Below, piece after piece: positions 12,897 through 56,217 of a stretch of 64,000 nt of DNA. The first letter of the stretch is position 1. The number at the start of each line of letters is the position of its first letter. Location: assembly GCA_030141605.1 (NCBI GenBank), contig JAQGDQ010000125.1, positions 498,001 to 562,000 of the forward strand. The letters are read 5' to 3'. The position numbers and the translations under genes are program-made. The DNA comes from Tubiluchus corallicola (lineage: Eukaryota > Priapulida > Priapulimorpha > Priapulimorphida > Tubiluchidae). The notes beneath the pieces are model-generated. The model was not told where the DNA came from, made no database searches, and worked only from the letters and a program-made list of their open reading frames with translations.

Positions 12897-13259
12897 ATTA
12901 CAGAAATCCACAATTGCAGCCTACATCAGTAAAACAGAAAAATAATTATTATCAATACTTACCCCTATTATTTTAGAATGTGAGTGTGTCAGCCACTAAC
13001 ACGTAGGGTTCTAAAAATAGGCATAGACAATTAGACATCTTTATTTAATACAGGAGAGGGAGCCGCAAGGTAACTAAATAATGTACTAGACAAAATATTA
13101 TACAATTTATTTTTAATAATGGCGCGAGTCTCTGCTGTACACATAATGCGCATAGCTCGGTTCAAATTCACTTTAGTTTCGTAAGAATCTAGATCGCAAC
13201 TGAGCTGAATTGGTTATTAAGAGTGCTCGTTGTGATTCATAAACGTTCCCGTGAGTTAA
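12897..13259 (+). repeat. Diverged direct duplication upstream of Rac1, distal copy
   Basis: Matches 13652-13950 in order: ATTACAGAAATCCACAATT, CATCAGTAAAACAGAAAA, TTATTTTAGAATGTGAGT, then a TTCACTT...TCTAGATC segment and GAGTGCTC...GTGATTC. Small insertions and deletions separate the copies. A T-rich tract at about 13378-13640 lies between them. Confidence 0.8.
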
Positions 13260-13377
13260 GAAACGAAAAGTTACAAACACCCTGTGGTTTCTCTCACCTC
13301 TCTCCACTTGTATGGGGCAAACGATGAAATCGATTACAGGTGTTCTTCAACCCTGTGGCACCTTTATTCTTCTTCAA

Positions 13378-13640
13378 AATTTTTTTTTTGTTTTTTTTTG
13401 TTTTGGTGTTTTTTGTTGGTTTGTGTTTTTTTTTTTTTTTTGTGTTTTTTTTTTTTTTTTTTGTTTTGTTTGTTGTGTTTTTTTTTGTGTTTTTTTTTGT
13501 TTTTTGTTTGTTTTTTTTTTTTTGTTTGTTTTTTTTTTTTTGTGTTTTCATTTGCTGTGCTATAACTTTGCTGGCTAACCTTTCACTTCCTGATATGAAA
13601 AGATTTTTTTTTGTTTTTTTTTTGGGGTTTTTCAGAGCTA
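13378..13640. repeat. T/G homopolymer-like low-complexity tract
   Basis: Long runs of T interrupted by single G, on the + strand. It produces apparent poly-Phe and poly-Lys reading frames that are not genes. It lies between the two copies of the upstream Rac1 duplication and may have helped mediate it. Confidence 0.9.
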
Positions 13641-13651
13641 CTGTATCATAT

Positions 13652-13950
13652 ATTACAGAAATCCACAATTCCAGCCCGCATCAGTAAAACAGAAAATTTG
13701 TTTTCAACATTAAATTTTAATGCTTTTATTTTAGAATGTGAGTTTGTCAACCAATAAAATGTACAGTATTATAAATGATACCCAATTATTATTAATAATA
13801 GTGTGAATTTCTATGGTGAATCAAATTATCAAGACAGCTCGACAGTCGACACGAATCGAATTCACTTCCGTGACTCTAGATCACAACAGTTCTGTATTGG
13901 TTCTTAGGAGTGCTCTTGTGATCCGCAAGCGTGCTCATGAATTAATAAAA
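13652..13950 (+). repeat. Diverged direct duplication upstream of Rac1, proximal copy
   Basis: Counterpart of 12897-13259, ending about 170 bp before the Rac1 start codon. If it overlaps the Rac1 promoter or 5' UTR, the distal copy may be a duplicated promoter or first exon. No transcription evidence is available from sequence alone. Confidence 0.8.
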
Positions 13951-14120
13951 GAAGTTAAAGCCCACAATCCTTCACGCGCTAATTGGCGTCCATGTTGGGA
14001 GTGAACCTTTAAAAGTTGTGTGTGAAGTTCCGTTTTTAAATAAAGTGCTTTTATTGTCATTACGTTGCACATGCACGCTTTCAAATTGTAGTCATCAGTT
14101 TGTTATAGTAGCAAGAAACT

Positions 14121-22044
<7,924 letters not shown>

Positions 22045-22611
22045 TCATTGTTTCTTTTTGTATAGGATTTGTTAATTATAAAATGCTAATTTAATTGATT
22101 TCACATCCCTCGCAAATGCTTGGCTATAACTTATATGGATTGTGGTCAATTATTATAAGATCTTATTTAATATAATAATGAAAGCCATTTAGGCATTCAA
22201 ACATTTGGCATTTGTGTTCAGAGACCAAACAATTGTAAGACAGTTAATTATTCATTGAATACGTTAATCAGCTTGATAATTCAAGAATTTAAAGACGTCA
22301 AATGCAACCAGTTTTTTAATGAAAATGCCAAGTAATCTTTTATGAAAGTTGAGAATTGACTTTGTTAAAGTGTACATGTGTTGTCAATAGATGAATTTTG
22401 CCAAGTGTTTGACACATAATTATGATACCGTAGAGCTATAATAATGAAGTTTTTAGTGCCAAGTTCATTATCTGGGGGCATAAATGATTCTAACTGCTGC
22501 CTGTCATGGCATCATTTTAGGTGCTTGAATTTTGTTTCTTTTGGTGTAGTGCATTGGTTCTGAAAACTGATAGACTGAGATCGAATTTGTGTGATAAAGA
22601 ACACTTAGAAG

Positions 22612-22887
22612 CAGGTCCTATTTCAGTCTAAGCGAAGCGAGGCCCGGGGAAGTGGGGCGTGTGAGGCCTCCTTCGGGGGGGAAGCGCCGGGGGGCGGGCG
22701 CCACCATGTATGGCGCCCAGAAAATTTTTGAACTGCTAGAAGGCCGGAGAAGCATTTTCGAAGAGAAAATATGGAGTTATACAGTATGTTCGCATAAAGC
22801 AAAAAAATGTTACCTCGGCGCGAGGCCCCCCTGGAGGGTGAGGCCCCGGGGAAATATCCCCACTTCCACCCCCTGAAATAGGCCCTG
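22612..22887. mobile_element. Short GC-rich hAT-type element (276 bp) with perfect 8-bp TSD
   Basis: Ends CAGGTCCTATTTCAG and, as reverse complement of the right end, CAGGGCCTATTTCAG. It is flanked by CTTAGAAG at 22604-22611 and 22888-22895. The interior is strikingly richer in G and C than its surroundings and has no transposase. It lies about 570 bp past the Rac1 stop and may be in its 3' UTR. Confidence 0.92.
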
Positions 22888-24490
22888 CTTAGAAGTGAGG
22901 TAGTGTTGAACAAAAGACTCATGTACAGTGTGTCAGTGCCTGCATCTGTCAATGATTCTTTAACAAATAAACATATTAACTGAGCCAAAGATAAGATATA
23001 GGATCATTTTGAGGATCTATTATTTCAAATTAGTTTTGTTTATGAAAATTAGTTAACAATTTCTTTAAAAAGAACTTAAAAATGGTTCTTAGCTGTTCCA
23101 TATTTCGTTGAAAACTAAATGTTTAAAGTCCCGCATCACTGAAATTCAACGTTATTTTTTCATGATGTCCTGCTGATGCTGTAAATTAGTGACGAATTGG
23201 AATGGTGCTATGACAGTGTGAGTATTAGAAATTTTTGCCCTGCTTAATATTTGTATATGATATGAATAGAGTATAAACTATACTTAAGCTGTTTTGTTTT
23301 TGTTTGTCTCATGTTTGCATGGAAATTTCTATATGATGTTACCGAATGCATAAATCTGTTCTGGCAGTGTTGCCTGACTGGCTAGCTTTTTGCAATATGA
23401 TAATTTTGTAATTGCAACTCGCTTTTTAACTTGCAGCTCAGGGCTTTTTGGAACAAAACTATTTTCGAAGTTCATTCTACCTGAAATATTTTAGTTGTTG
23501 CTATGGTTGACTAAGCTTGAGAATTGATCTAATTTAGTTTAATTTCCTTTTAAAGAAGTTTTGATCTTTAATGTTTGTTACATAAATAAACAATTGAGTT
23601 GTTTTGCTGTTTTCTTTTTATGGCCCTGTATTTATAAGCTGTTATATTGCATTTGTTTTAGTCCATTAATTATTATTGTAAATTAAATATTTGTAAGATG
23701 TAGTATCTATAGATTGCAGTTGTTACACGATATGATTGTGATGTTTCTTTAGATAAGTTTTGAAAATCACTGCAACAAGTATTACACTGTTTCAAAAATA
23801 ACAAGAATACATTGACACACGATTTGTACTTCTGTGTTACCATTTCACATTTTTATCTCTAACTGAGTGTCAAATTTAACCATTGTTGTTGTTATTGCTA
23901 CAGCAACTATTCTAGGAATTGTGTGTATGATTTTGGCACTGTTGTTTTCAATACTTGAACATTACTTTTACCGCTTGCTTCCTGGTAATGTTTCTTCTAA
24001 TATTCTGATAGGATATCTGTTACATTTAACTATTTATGTCAGAATATCTTATAGATTTTATAAATGTGGCGTTAGTTTCCTTCTGCCTTCCTCCTAGTTA
24101 CAACATTGTTTATGTTGACAGCATCATGATAGTGAAATTGAGTTGTATCGTGTACGTTTCTGCTAGTTAGCTAGTTATAATTTATAATAATAATAATTAG
24201 ACATAGGGGCGTTACTCTATGCTATGCATAATCGTTTCTCATTCAATTCATTTACATTTTCAGTTTGAATTTTCTGGCAATTTAGAACAGTGCCGTGTTT
24301 GGTATTTAGCTCTATGAAACTACTTGAAACTTTGCCACTTAGGTTGACCAAATTTTAAGAAATGAACTTCTGTATCATAATCAGTAGTCTGATAGATGTG
24401 CTTGTTGCTACTGTCAAGTTGTCAACATGACTGTAAAGTTCTTACAATTCTTTAATAAATAAACTACTTTGATAATAAGTCCGTTTTCTG

Positions 24491-24694
24491 TTGTCTATTA
24501 AGACAAATGCTCCGTCATGTTCGCATTTTTTCAGTTTTATGTCATCAAGACCTGATTTTAAAGTGTATTTACTACAGCTTAAAACACTTATGTTGTCTAT
24601 TAAGACAAATGCTCCGTCATGTATACTTTTTTTCAGTTTTATGTCATCAAGACCTGATTTTAAAGTGTATTCACTACAGCTTAAAACATTTACA
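24491..24694 (+). repeat. 102-bp tandem duplication
   Basis: Copies start with TTGTCTATTAAGACAAATGC at 24491 and 24593 and are nearly identical. It creates overlapping spurious frames. No function seen. Confidence 0.9.
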
Positions 24695-25328
24695 TTCCAA
24701 TTGAATTTGGGAACTACAGTCAGTATAGGAACTAACTAAAGTTGTGTGTCTTTGAAAACCACAATTTTTGTTATGCATAATTTTGAAAATTTCGGAAAGT
24801 TTACTCTTGAAAAGCTACTGTCTACATACAGCACAACATTGGCAATTAATTGCAGCATTTGCAATTCAACCTTTATTTCACGTTTATTAGACTTGTACAA
24901 CATGGAGGTATTTAATGTTGCTGACTAGCATTATTAATTTTTCATACGTGTCAATGTCCTTTATGACCTGTAGGTGGCAGCTCATGCCTGTAGGTAACTT
25001 GAATTAAAGGTGTGTCAGCAGGTGTCGTGGCTTGTCATTGTTTTGTTATTTTTTGGTGTACCCGCAAAATTTTAATAAAACATGTGCATTTTTGGATATA
25101 AAGTATTGAATTGACAGTAGCTATTATTTAATCATGCCACCGGGAACGTACGGTGAGGGAAAATATTTATGTGAGTAGTATTATGCAATTTACGCGCTAT
25201 AGGAGCTTGGAACTCAATTATATATTTATACGATAGTCTATAGTTATATATACGTTTTACTAATTGTGAACGACAAAAACTGACCAGACTAGGACTTTCG
25301 GGCTTTCTATCTTTTACATTTAGTTAAC

Positions 25329-26060
25329 CTAGCCATAGTTTGCTAAGTATTTATGTAAGTGATGTAGGATAATGAACAAGTAGTAAGTCCATGATGTGTA
25401 TTGCCGCAGAGTCTTATAAAGTTTTAATTGTTTACGTTCGTTTTGTTGTGAATTTAAGATGGCACAAATTGACTTTATAACATTGAGCCTCTGATACGTT
25501 CTGCAGGACGTTATGAACTTTATCTTGTGCTCATATATGTTGAGGTGATGAAAATGTGCACAAAATTGATACACAACAGCTGCTGTCTTCACTAACGCTA
25601 CAATCCCAGTCATGTCATGTGCTGGAAATATTTTTTTACATGATTAGAAAAAAATCATCTGTGTTTAATTGTATTGCTTAAATTATTATAATTACTTTCT
25701 TTTCGAAATGGCAAAACAAACAAAATATGAACAGAAATGCAATTAAGTACTGTATGGTAGTTGTATAAGAATATTATAGCAAAATCTTGTTGGTTGCATT
25801 ATTTCTATGAAGGTTATCAATGAAAAACATTTCACCAATCCAACCATTTTTGGGGCCTCTGGGCCCCAGTGCATAGTATTCCCTTTTCTGAGTGGAGCTG
25901 CCTATGCCCATCAGATACTCCATTACTACTGCAGAACTGTCAAGCCACAAGTGGGGATTTTGTAACATAATTCCAGTACAAGCCCACACTTTGATGTCCT
26001 GGGGAAATGCTATAAAACTAACAAGATCTGGAGCAATACCCAGAACTTGTGCTTTAGTAA
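25329..26060 (-). CDS. Possible two-exon minus-strand gene fragment, unidentified
   Basis: On the minus strand an open stretch from about 26060 reads GIAPDLVSFIAFPQDIKVW, then ACTGIMLQNPHLWLDSS and VVMEYLMGIGSSTQKREYY. A donor (G|GTGAAA) ends it at 25836. A good acceptor (ATATTTCCAG) precedes 25621, and joining the two keeps the frame, leading into DMTGIVALVKTAAVVYQF and a Lys/His/Tyr-rich end with TGA or TAA near 25329. The protein-like composition of the first part is convincing, but no upstream exon, start or known domain is seen. It could be the 3' end of a gene, a decayed pseudogene or repeat-derived. Confidence 0.3.
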
Positions 26061-27000
26061 GTTTTGAAAAATGAATTTAAAGTGATTAAATTTCATAAAA
26101 ACACATTGAAGAAATAAATTCTTGCAATTAATACTTGTAAAAGTCGTGAAATTTACTTATTTGTCCCGACTTCATTGAAGGGATCACGGGAGTTGTCTAA
26201 TTTGCTTTTGTCTTCTTGTCTTGAATACACTAGTCTGACTGTGACATTAGGACGTAATGACTAATGAGTGTAAACTAGTTTAATCTTTACGCTTTTTAGC
26301 CTGCATTCATTGTGCAGGCATTGGCATACCGTAATCATGACAAGTGGATTCTAATTACTGGTATAATGGCAGCTAGGATGTATTGAGTTAACAGCTCTGG
26401 AGACTTACCTTGTTTACCTTGACGGCTACCTTTGTGTGACCATGATTTCTTGTTTTGTTGTTAATTAGTACTTCTAGAATCTACATTGGTAGTGTTGTAG
26501 TACAGTACTGCAGTATAGTTCACAATACCCAAAGATGGATTATATAGTATACTCATTACAAGGTATGAATTGATTGTTTTATTGACTCAGGAATATGTCT
26601 AGTTTAAAAACCTTTCTCTTTCGTCACGGTGTATTATTAATTTAATATCAGTCAAGTTTGTTGGTGATGCAAGCTGTTTAGCTGTCACTGCTACAAAGTA
26701 AAAACTCAATTTTACAATATCAAAATCAAATTAGAATTATACAGCGTGAAAAAAATTCTAAATTATTGATAGATATTTTTTTCTGTACAAAATTATGGTG
26801 TCAGTGTACCATGTTAACTGATTACTTGGCTGTTTTGTGTAACTTTTCATGGTACTGTAAATATTGTTTACACTATATGCGTGTTATTCATTTTAAAATA
26901 TGTGTTGAAGCAAGTGAAGTTCTGTGTTACGATTTATCATATGTTTCTACTGTTTTTTACAGTAAATTGTATCAGCATTGCTAAAGCAATAATAGTAATA

Positions 27001-27589
27001 ATGATAATAATTGCTTATGATAAAAATGTTTCAGTTTCTTGTGTTGTGCTGGTGCTGCTGGAACTGCACCTGATTGTTGCTCAAAACACAGAAGGTTTCT
27101 TCAACAAAACCTCTTTAGTCATATTAGAAACTCAGCTAAATACTCGTGGACACACGTCATTCTCATTCAGGACTTGCTCCAGTGGTGAGCTCTTGTATCA
27201 ACAAGGTGATAAAGGAGACAATATTAGATTTCAACTCTTGGACAATGCCACGCTGCTTCTAGAGTGGACAAAGGATGGGGTTGGTGGTGTTTTCATTCAT
27301 CCAAAATCTAATTTAGCTAACAATATGTGGCACATATTAGATTTTCGGCAAGAACGTCCATTAGTATTGACTTTGACAATTGACTCAGTGAAAGTGGTTG
27401 TGTCAAATGTGACTTACAATAAGGAGTTACAGCAGTTAGACTTGACTTCGGAATATAATCCACAATTAGTTATTGGTGCAGAGTTTACTGGTTGTTTGCA
27501 AGAAGGTTTAGGAGTTCCACTCAGTCAGTTTTCAGCCGATATTGATGTGCTTTGGAACCAGTGTCCACTAGAAGACAGAAGTGGTTGTG
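27001..27589 (+). CDS. Laminin-G exon, probable alternative N-terminus of Crumbs
   Basis: The frame from an ATG at 27001 has a hydrophobic signal-peptide-like stretch (VVLVLLELHLIVA, then QNTEG), then one laminin-G fold: TSFSFRTCSSGELLYQQG, RFQLLDNATLLLEW, NNMWHILDF and the closing FTGCLQ. It ends SGC G with donor GTAAGTA, leaving phase 1. The first EGF exon of Crumbs (34010) accepts phase 1, and so does the separate signal-peptide exon at 30633. Both first exons could therefore splice to the same body. Alternatively an acceptor TTTCAG at 27029-27034 would make this an internal exon of a longer transcript. The domain is sure; its membership of Crumbs is inferred. Confidence 0.7.
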
Positions 27590-28581
27590 GTAAGTATACA
27601 GTTACTTTCAAAAAATGTTTTTGGCCTGCCTCAAAATTTTTAGCTATGTTATAAATTTACCTTGTGTTTTTTGTTGTGGTAAGTTCTAAATAAGTTTGGT
27701 GACATTATATACATGTATTTGATGTCCAACATAGATTGAGGGGGGACAGCTTTCACACATTTTAGTTTTTTTTGACTGACAATCCTTTTTTTGTACTCTT
27801 GAGTTCTGAATATTTTTTTGACAGGATTATTCCTTATGGCAGTCCAGTGCCCATCAGTCACTAATGCATGAGTCCTGTTATAGTTTATGAACTCTGTTGT
27901 GATTTATTATGGGTCTTCACTTGATTTTTAACTTCTCAAAGTGCATCGTGATAGTGAAACAATGTAAAAGTATAATGTGACACAGATGTTGCCATCACCA
28001 GAAGATTGCTTTGCATCAGTCGGTACTAAAATTTTGGATTAAAGAAAATTAAATTCAGTTTTATCCGATATAATGTCAGCTATAATCTACTGTGAAAACT
28101 CTCATCTAATTCGAAGAGTTTGATTTTACAAGTGCAAATTGCTTATTTCTAAACCTAGTTATATGACACCAACTTAGACGCATTGGTATGCTGTGCCAGT
28201 TTCTTCTTGAGTAATAAGCACTAAACTGATTAACTTTTTAGGTAGGTGCATTATTACCACAGGCAGACTTACGGTATAGCTAAATTGTTATTCGTGAGTA
28301 AATGATCTCATAACAATAAGGCATTATGGTAGCTGACCAAGTTCTGGGGTCGAGTAGGTGCAGTTATGCATTAATCATTCTTGTAAACAGTGAAAGAAGG
28401 TGAACTTTCAAAATATCCATCAAGTGACGCAGTGAAAAGTTGGAAACTGGCACAAAGTTCTATTGTTTATTCAGCAGAGCTAAGCTAGTTTCTATAACAT
28501 GGTGGGATTTGCCTAAAGGCTGGAAAATTACCTGACCAGAGAAGAGACGGTTCACGATGTGTAATCCGTCAAATTGGATTC

Positions 28582-28633
28582 GGAGGTTTGAACCTGGTAA
28601 TCAATTTACCTATGTTGTAAACTCACGCTGCCA
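28582..28633 (-). repeat. tRNA-like (SINE-head-like) sequence
   Basis: On the minus strand an A-box-like TGGCAGCGTGAG is followed 38 bp later by a B-box GGTTCAAACC. A related arrangement occurs at 33872-33934 and 34565-34623, all on the minus strand. No cloverleaf with a proper acceptor stem was found, so a tRNA-derived SINE fragment is more likely than a functional tRNA. Confidence 0.45.
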
Positions 28634-30632
28634 CCATTGAAGTAAATCAAGTAAACTTCAGCTATGCTAAATACGTCTGTAGGTAGCAGCACAGGCATGA
28701 TAGGCAATAGGTATGACTCTAATAAGGATATAATTAAATAGACTGTATATCGTGAATTGGTTTGAGTACTTCCTGTTGGCACAAACTCAACAAGAGTTAG
28801 ATATGACTAAATTGTTTTACAACTGCAAGCAATTGTCGCAGCAGGTTCTTTAGCACATAAACGGCGGATTGATTAGATTACAGATGTTTAAAACATGTCA
28901 GAGATTGTCATGCAATCACTTGGCTGTGCAAATTTTGCAATATTGAACACTACACTGTAAAGAAACGTGTAATGCACTGTTTTCAACGTGGCTGGGAGTC
29001 TGCAATGCATTGCATTGCTTAGCCCGCTGCTTGTAGTGAATCATTTTTATCTGACTGTTCTGAGCCAAATTTTTCTCAATTTATTTTTAACGGGTATTTC
29101 TAACTTCATTTTTACAAAGCTTAATAATTAGTATCGGTAATAGTAACAAAAAGGTGTTTTTGTTCAAACAAACAGGGTTTTTATTTCAAAAATGTTGAAA
29201 AAGTTTTTCGACACTTTGGTAGCTTGTCATTGAAACTGTTTCGTCCTGAAAATACTGTATGTGGCAGAAGATTGTTTTTTGGATCCTTATCTTATTTTTT
29301 CCCGTTTTTTCAATCAGATTCAAGGTTTGAAATTAATAAAATTATTCTGTTTTTGCATCGCTTCTTTTACCTAAAGAAATGCATCTCCTCCTTTTGAGAA
29401 CATAAGTTTTATCGCGAAATCGATCCGTTCTTCTTATATACCGATGTCTACTTTTTGCAAATTGTCTTGCTTGTCGGTACTAAAGTAATAAATTATGCTA
29501 ACGATTAATTATCGCTGTTGCAATGAGTTTGCGTCTCTCGGGATTGCACCTGCGCAACTGTGGTGAGGCATTTAACACAGAATGAGTAATAGGATGTTCA
29601 TTATGCAAATTCTTTTTTATCGATGCTCTTATTTATTCTGCGCTTTAAAATATCTACCGATTTCTACAATTATAAACTGAGTAAAAATGGCAGACCATCA
29701 TTACAGGAAGGGTATGCAAGTTGGAACATTTGTGTTGCACAAGAACACTGTATTGTGATTGCTCTCTTACCCGTATCCCTCCCACATTTCCCGCTTAGCG
29801 AGGAGGCAATGCCCTGAGAAGACCGCTCTTATCAAGCACGCAATTTTGCCAGCCTCCTTTTCGTTGCTCATTATATGGATCGTTTTTCATTGACGGGATC
29901 TGTCATTAATAGTTCAACACGCATGTATGCTGTCATTCAAATGTTTCAGTTATTATTGTTAAGTTCAGCAGCTGAGTGAGTGACGTATATGATGGGGTTG
30001 GGTGTTATAGGTAACCTCGTTCTTGCTGAGTAGACCAGCAACCCTATAGAGAAATTTCACGTTTGGTTTTCACTGTGCGCGAAGTGAAAACAATTATACC
30101 AAAAGTTGATATTTCTAAGACTTTGACTGGAAATAAATTTAATCTGTGCTTGTGTGAACGGGTTACTTATTATTATTCTATCTTAGTACATGTGGTAACT
30201 CTATCAGTTAGTGATGTCAGGCTAAGCACACCTGGATACAGTAGGCTTTAGGCATCGTTGCTTTACCGGTTGGGTGTCTCCGTATGCTTAGTCAGTCCAA
30301 TATATTTGTATAAGATGCGTTATTACAGTGCGGGAAACTTTGCTCATTAAAGTGCAAGAGAAAATGCAAATTTGTGAAGTAGGAAATTTTAAACTGTGAA
30401 CATTCGTAGAAGAATGTTGTAGCGTCATGGACACGTTTGTTTGATAATTACTTAATACATTTTAACACTTTGCCGAGCGTTGCATATTGTGTAAACTTGT
30501 GGGGTGTACTACGTCATGGAGGTGACTCGATCTTAACAGAGTACACCCACCTGTTGCACGTACAACGTCAGGGCTAGGAAAGTGTACTAAGAAAATTACA
30601 AAAAGCGTTTACGGAACTTCGTATGCACAAAA

Positions 30633-54604
<23,972 letters not shown>

Positions 54605-56217
54605 TGCAGTAATTTAAATATCAATTGTTATTTCAAACAAAGAAGTTTAGTTGAAATAAACTCTGACATGACCTGATGCAGCTGGATGCATTGTACTGTA
54701 GAGTCAGTGCCTCCTTTTTGACAACGTCTTCTTTCTTGGAGGAAGGTGTCATTCGGGTACTGTACAGTAGTATGTAGTCTTTAGTAGATTTTGTAAATAA
54801 GGTAAAATTGCTTTGAAGCATTTATACTTTTAGATAAAGTAATCACATGTAGGTAGTGCTGTCATTAAAGTAGCGCTTTAGCTTCCCCTTTTCAGTTTTC
54901 AGCTTTTGCTTCCCCTTTAAGACAAGTGGAGAAATAATTCAGATTTTCCTGATTGCATACTTTTATTTATATGTTCTAATGTGTATAAAACATTCCATGT
55001 CTAAAGGTTGTGATTTTAAAGTTGTAATTATTGTGAAGCTGGAATGGTGTAGGTGATATGATGCATTAATTGTTATAAATATGCGATGTATGTCTTCTTA
55101 AGTCATTTCTAACTTTTATTATGTGTTGTCGCATCGTGTCTTACCCTAATCATTCAAATGTAAGACTTAATCAATTGATGTACTTTTTATTATGGACTAT
55201 GATATACTAGATTATTTATTTTAGATTCTTTTTTATAATTTTAGAAATTATGCAATTGTAAACACATAATATTTCCAGTACTGGCAGCTATTTCATTAAT
55301 GATGTGCTCAGACTGTTCCATCCATATAATAATGTGTACTGTGCAGTGTATATTTATAAAAAGTGAATCTGTGGTTGTAAAGTTGTATTATTATTAAGAA
55401 AAATATCTAGTTTTTATAATGTAAAAATCGTGTAAATTTGTGGGCTTACACATTTTTAAGTAAGTTTCTTAATGGGGAACATTTAAATTTTATTGCAAAA
55501 TCAGATTTTAACATTCAGACATTCCAGTCTATAGCTTTAAGAGGAAATATAAGTTTTGCTAGTTCTATGACCAATGTTTAAATATCATGTAAATTACTGG
55601 ATTAGCTTTTTAAACATGTTAATTGACACAGAATGGTAATAAATTATTATTTTTATGGGTAATAGTTACTTTTCCGAAGTATTTTTAATCTTTTTCGCTT
55701 GGCAACTGTAATACACCTTAGCAATTTACCACTTGTTTTATTTGGCCTAATCTTTTAAACAGTTTAAATCAGAAAAAACTGGATCAAGAAATTTAATTCT
55801 CAATAATTTTGATACTTTTAATTACTGTTTGATTGACTATCAATAGTGATCTCAAACGTGATCGAACATTGTTTGTTTTTTGTTAATATTTACAAACATG
55901 GTGCCTGTATTAACAAAAATTGATTTGCCGGTACAGTGTGTACATGGGAAAATTAGCAACTTGAGCTTTAGCAAAACTTATAGATTTTAAAAAGAGAAAT
56001 TACTTGCAAAAATCAAGAGTAACAAAATATGAAACTGCTACACTCCCTTTGTGCGTTGTTTCTGTAAGGTTTAAACATTTGAAAAGGACCATTATGCTAA
56101 CTGTGAAGAGAGACAATGGAAGCGGTTACTCTGCCCTTCACTGAAATTTAATGTATCAAACAAGAAGCTTCTAGTTTTGATGATGATAGACAATTGGAGC
56201 AAGTTATTCTGCTAATT
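54605..56217. other. Convergent 3' region between Crumbs and the PLAT gene
   Basis: 1.6 kb separates the two stop codons, which face each other. It is AT-rich with several AATAAA-like signals on both strands and no open reading frame worth naming. The two 3' UTRs may overlap. Confidence 0.6.
54655..54660 (+). terminator. Candidate polyadenylation signal for Crumbs
   Basis: AATAAA 51 nt after the Crumbs stop codon. A longer 3' UTR using later signals, for example near 55640, is also possible. Confidence 0.4.

Larger units (their letters stand above)
9899..14120. other. Cytohesin 3' UTR and Rac1 upstream spacer
   Basis: The first 1.5 kb is AT-rich with several AATAAA-like signals and is probably the cytohesin 3' UTR. 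Beyond about 11.4 kb I see no gene. The rest holds repeat material: GGCAGT-type inverted subrepeats between about 12241 and 12890, a TTCTG-rich low-complexity stretch near 12490-12580, a hairpin at 12593-12624, and the duplicated block described separately. No TATA box or other promoter element for Rac1 could be assigned. Confidence 0.5.
22045..26999. other. Rac1 3' UTR and spacer before Crumbs
   Basis: AT-rich sequence with AATAAA-like signals near 22970 and 23586 that could end Rac1 transcripts. It carries one hAT element (22612-22887), a 102-bp tandem duplication and a possible minus-strand gene fragment, each listed separately. I see nothing else. Confidence 0.5.

Noticed and set aside
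13284-13687. Overlapping poly-Phe and poly-Lys reading frames
   Set aside because: They arise from the T/G homopolymer tract; no splice or start context and no protein-like composition.
22623-22988. 121-codon minus-strand frame
   Set aside because: It lies largely within the GC-rich hAT element, where stop codons are rare for compositional reasons.
28582-28633. A functional tRNA gene
   Set aside because: A and B boxes are present but I could not form an acceptor stem or a proper anticodon arm.
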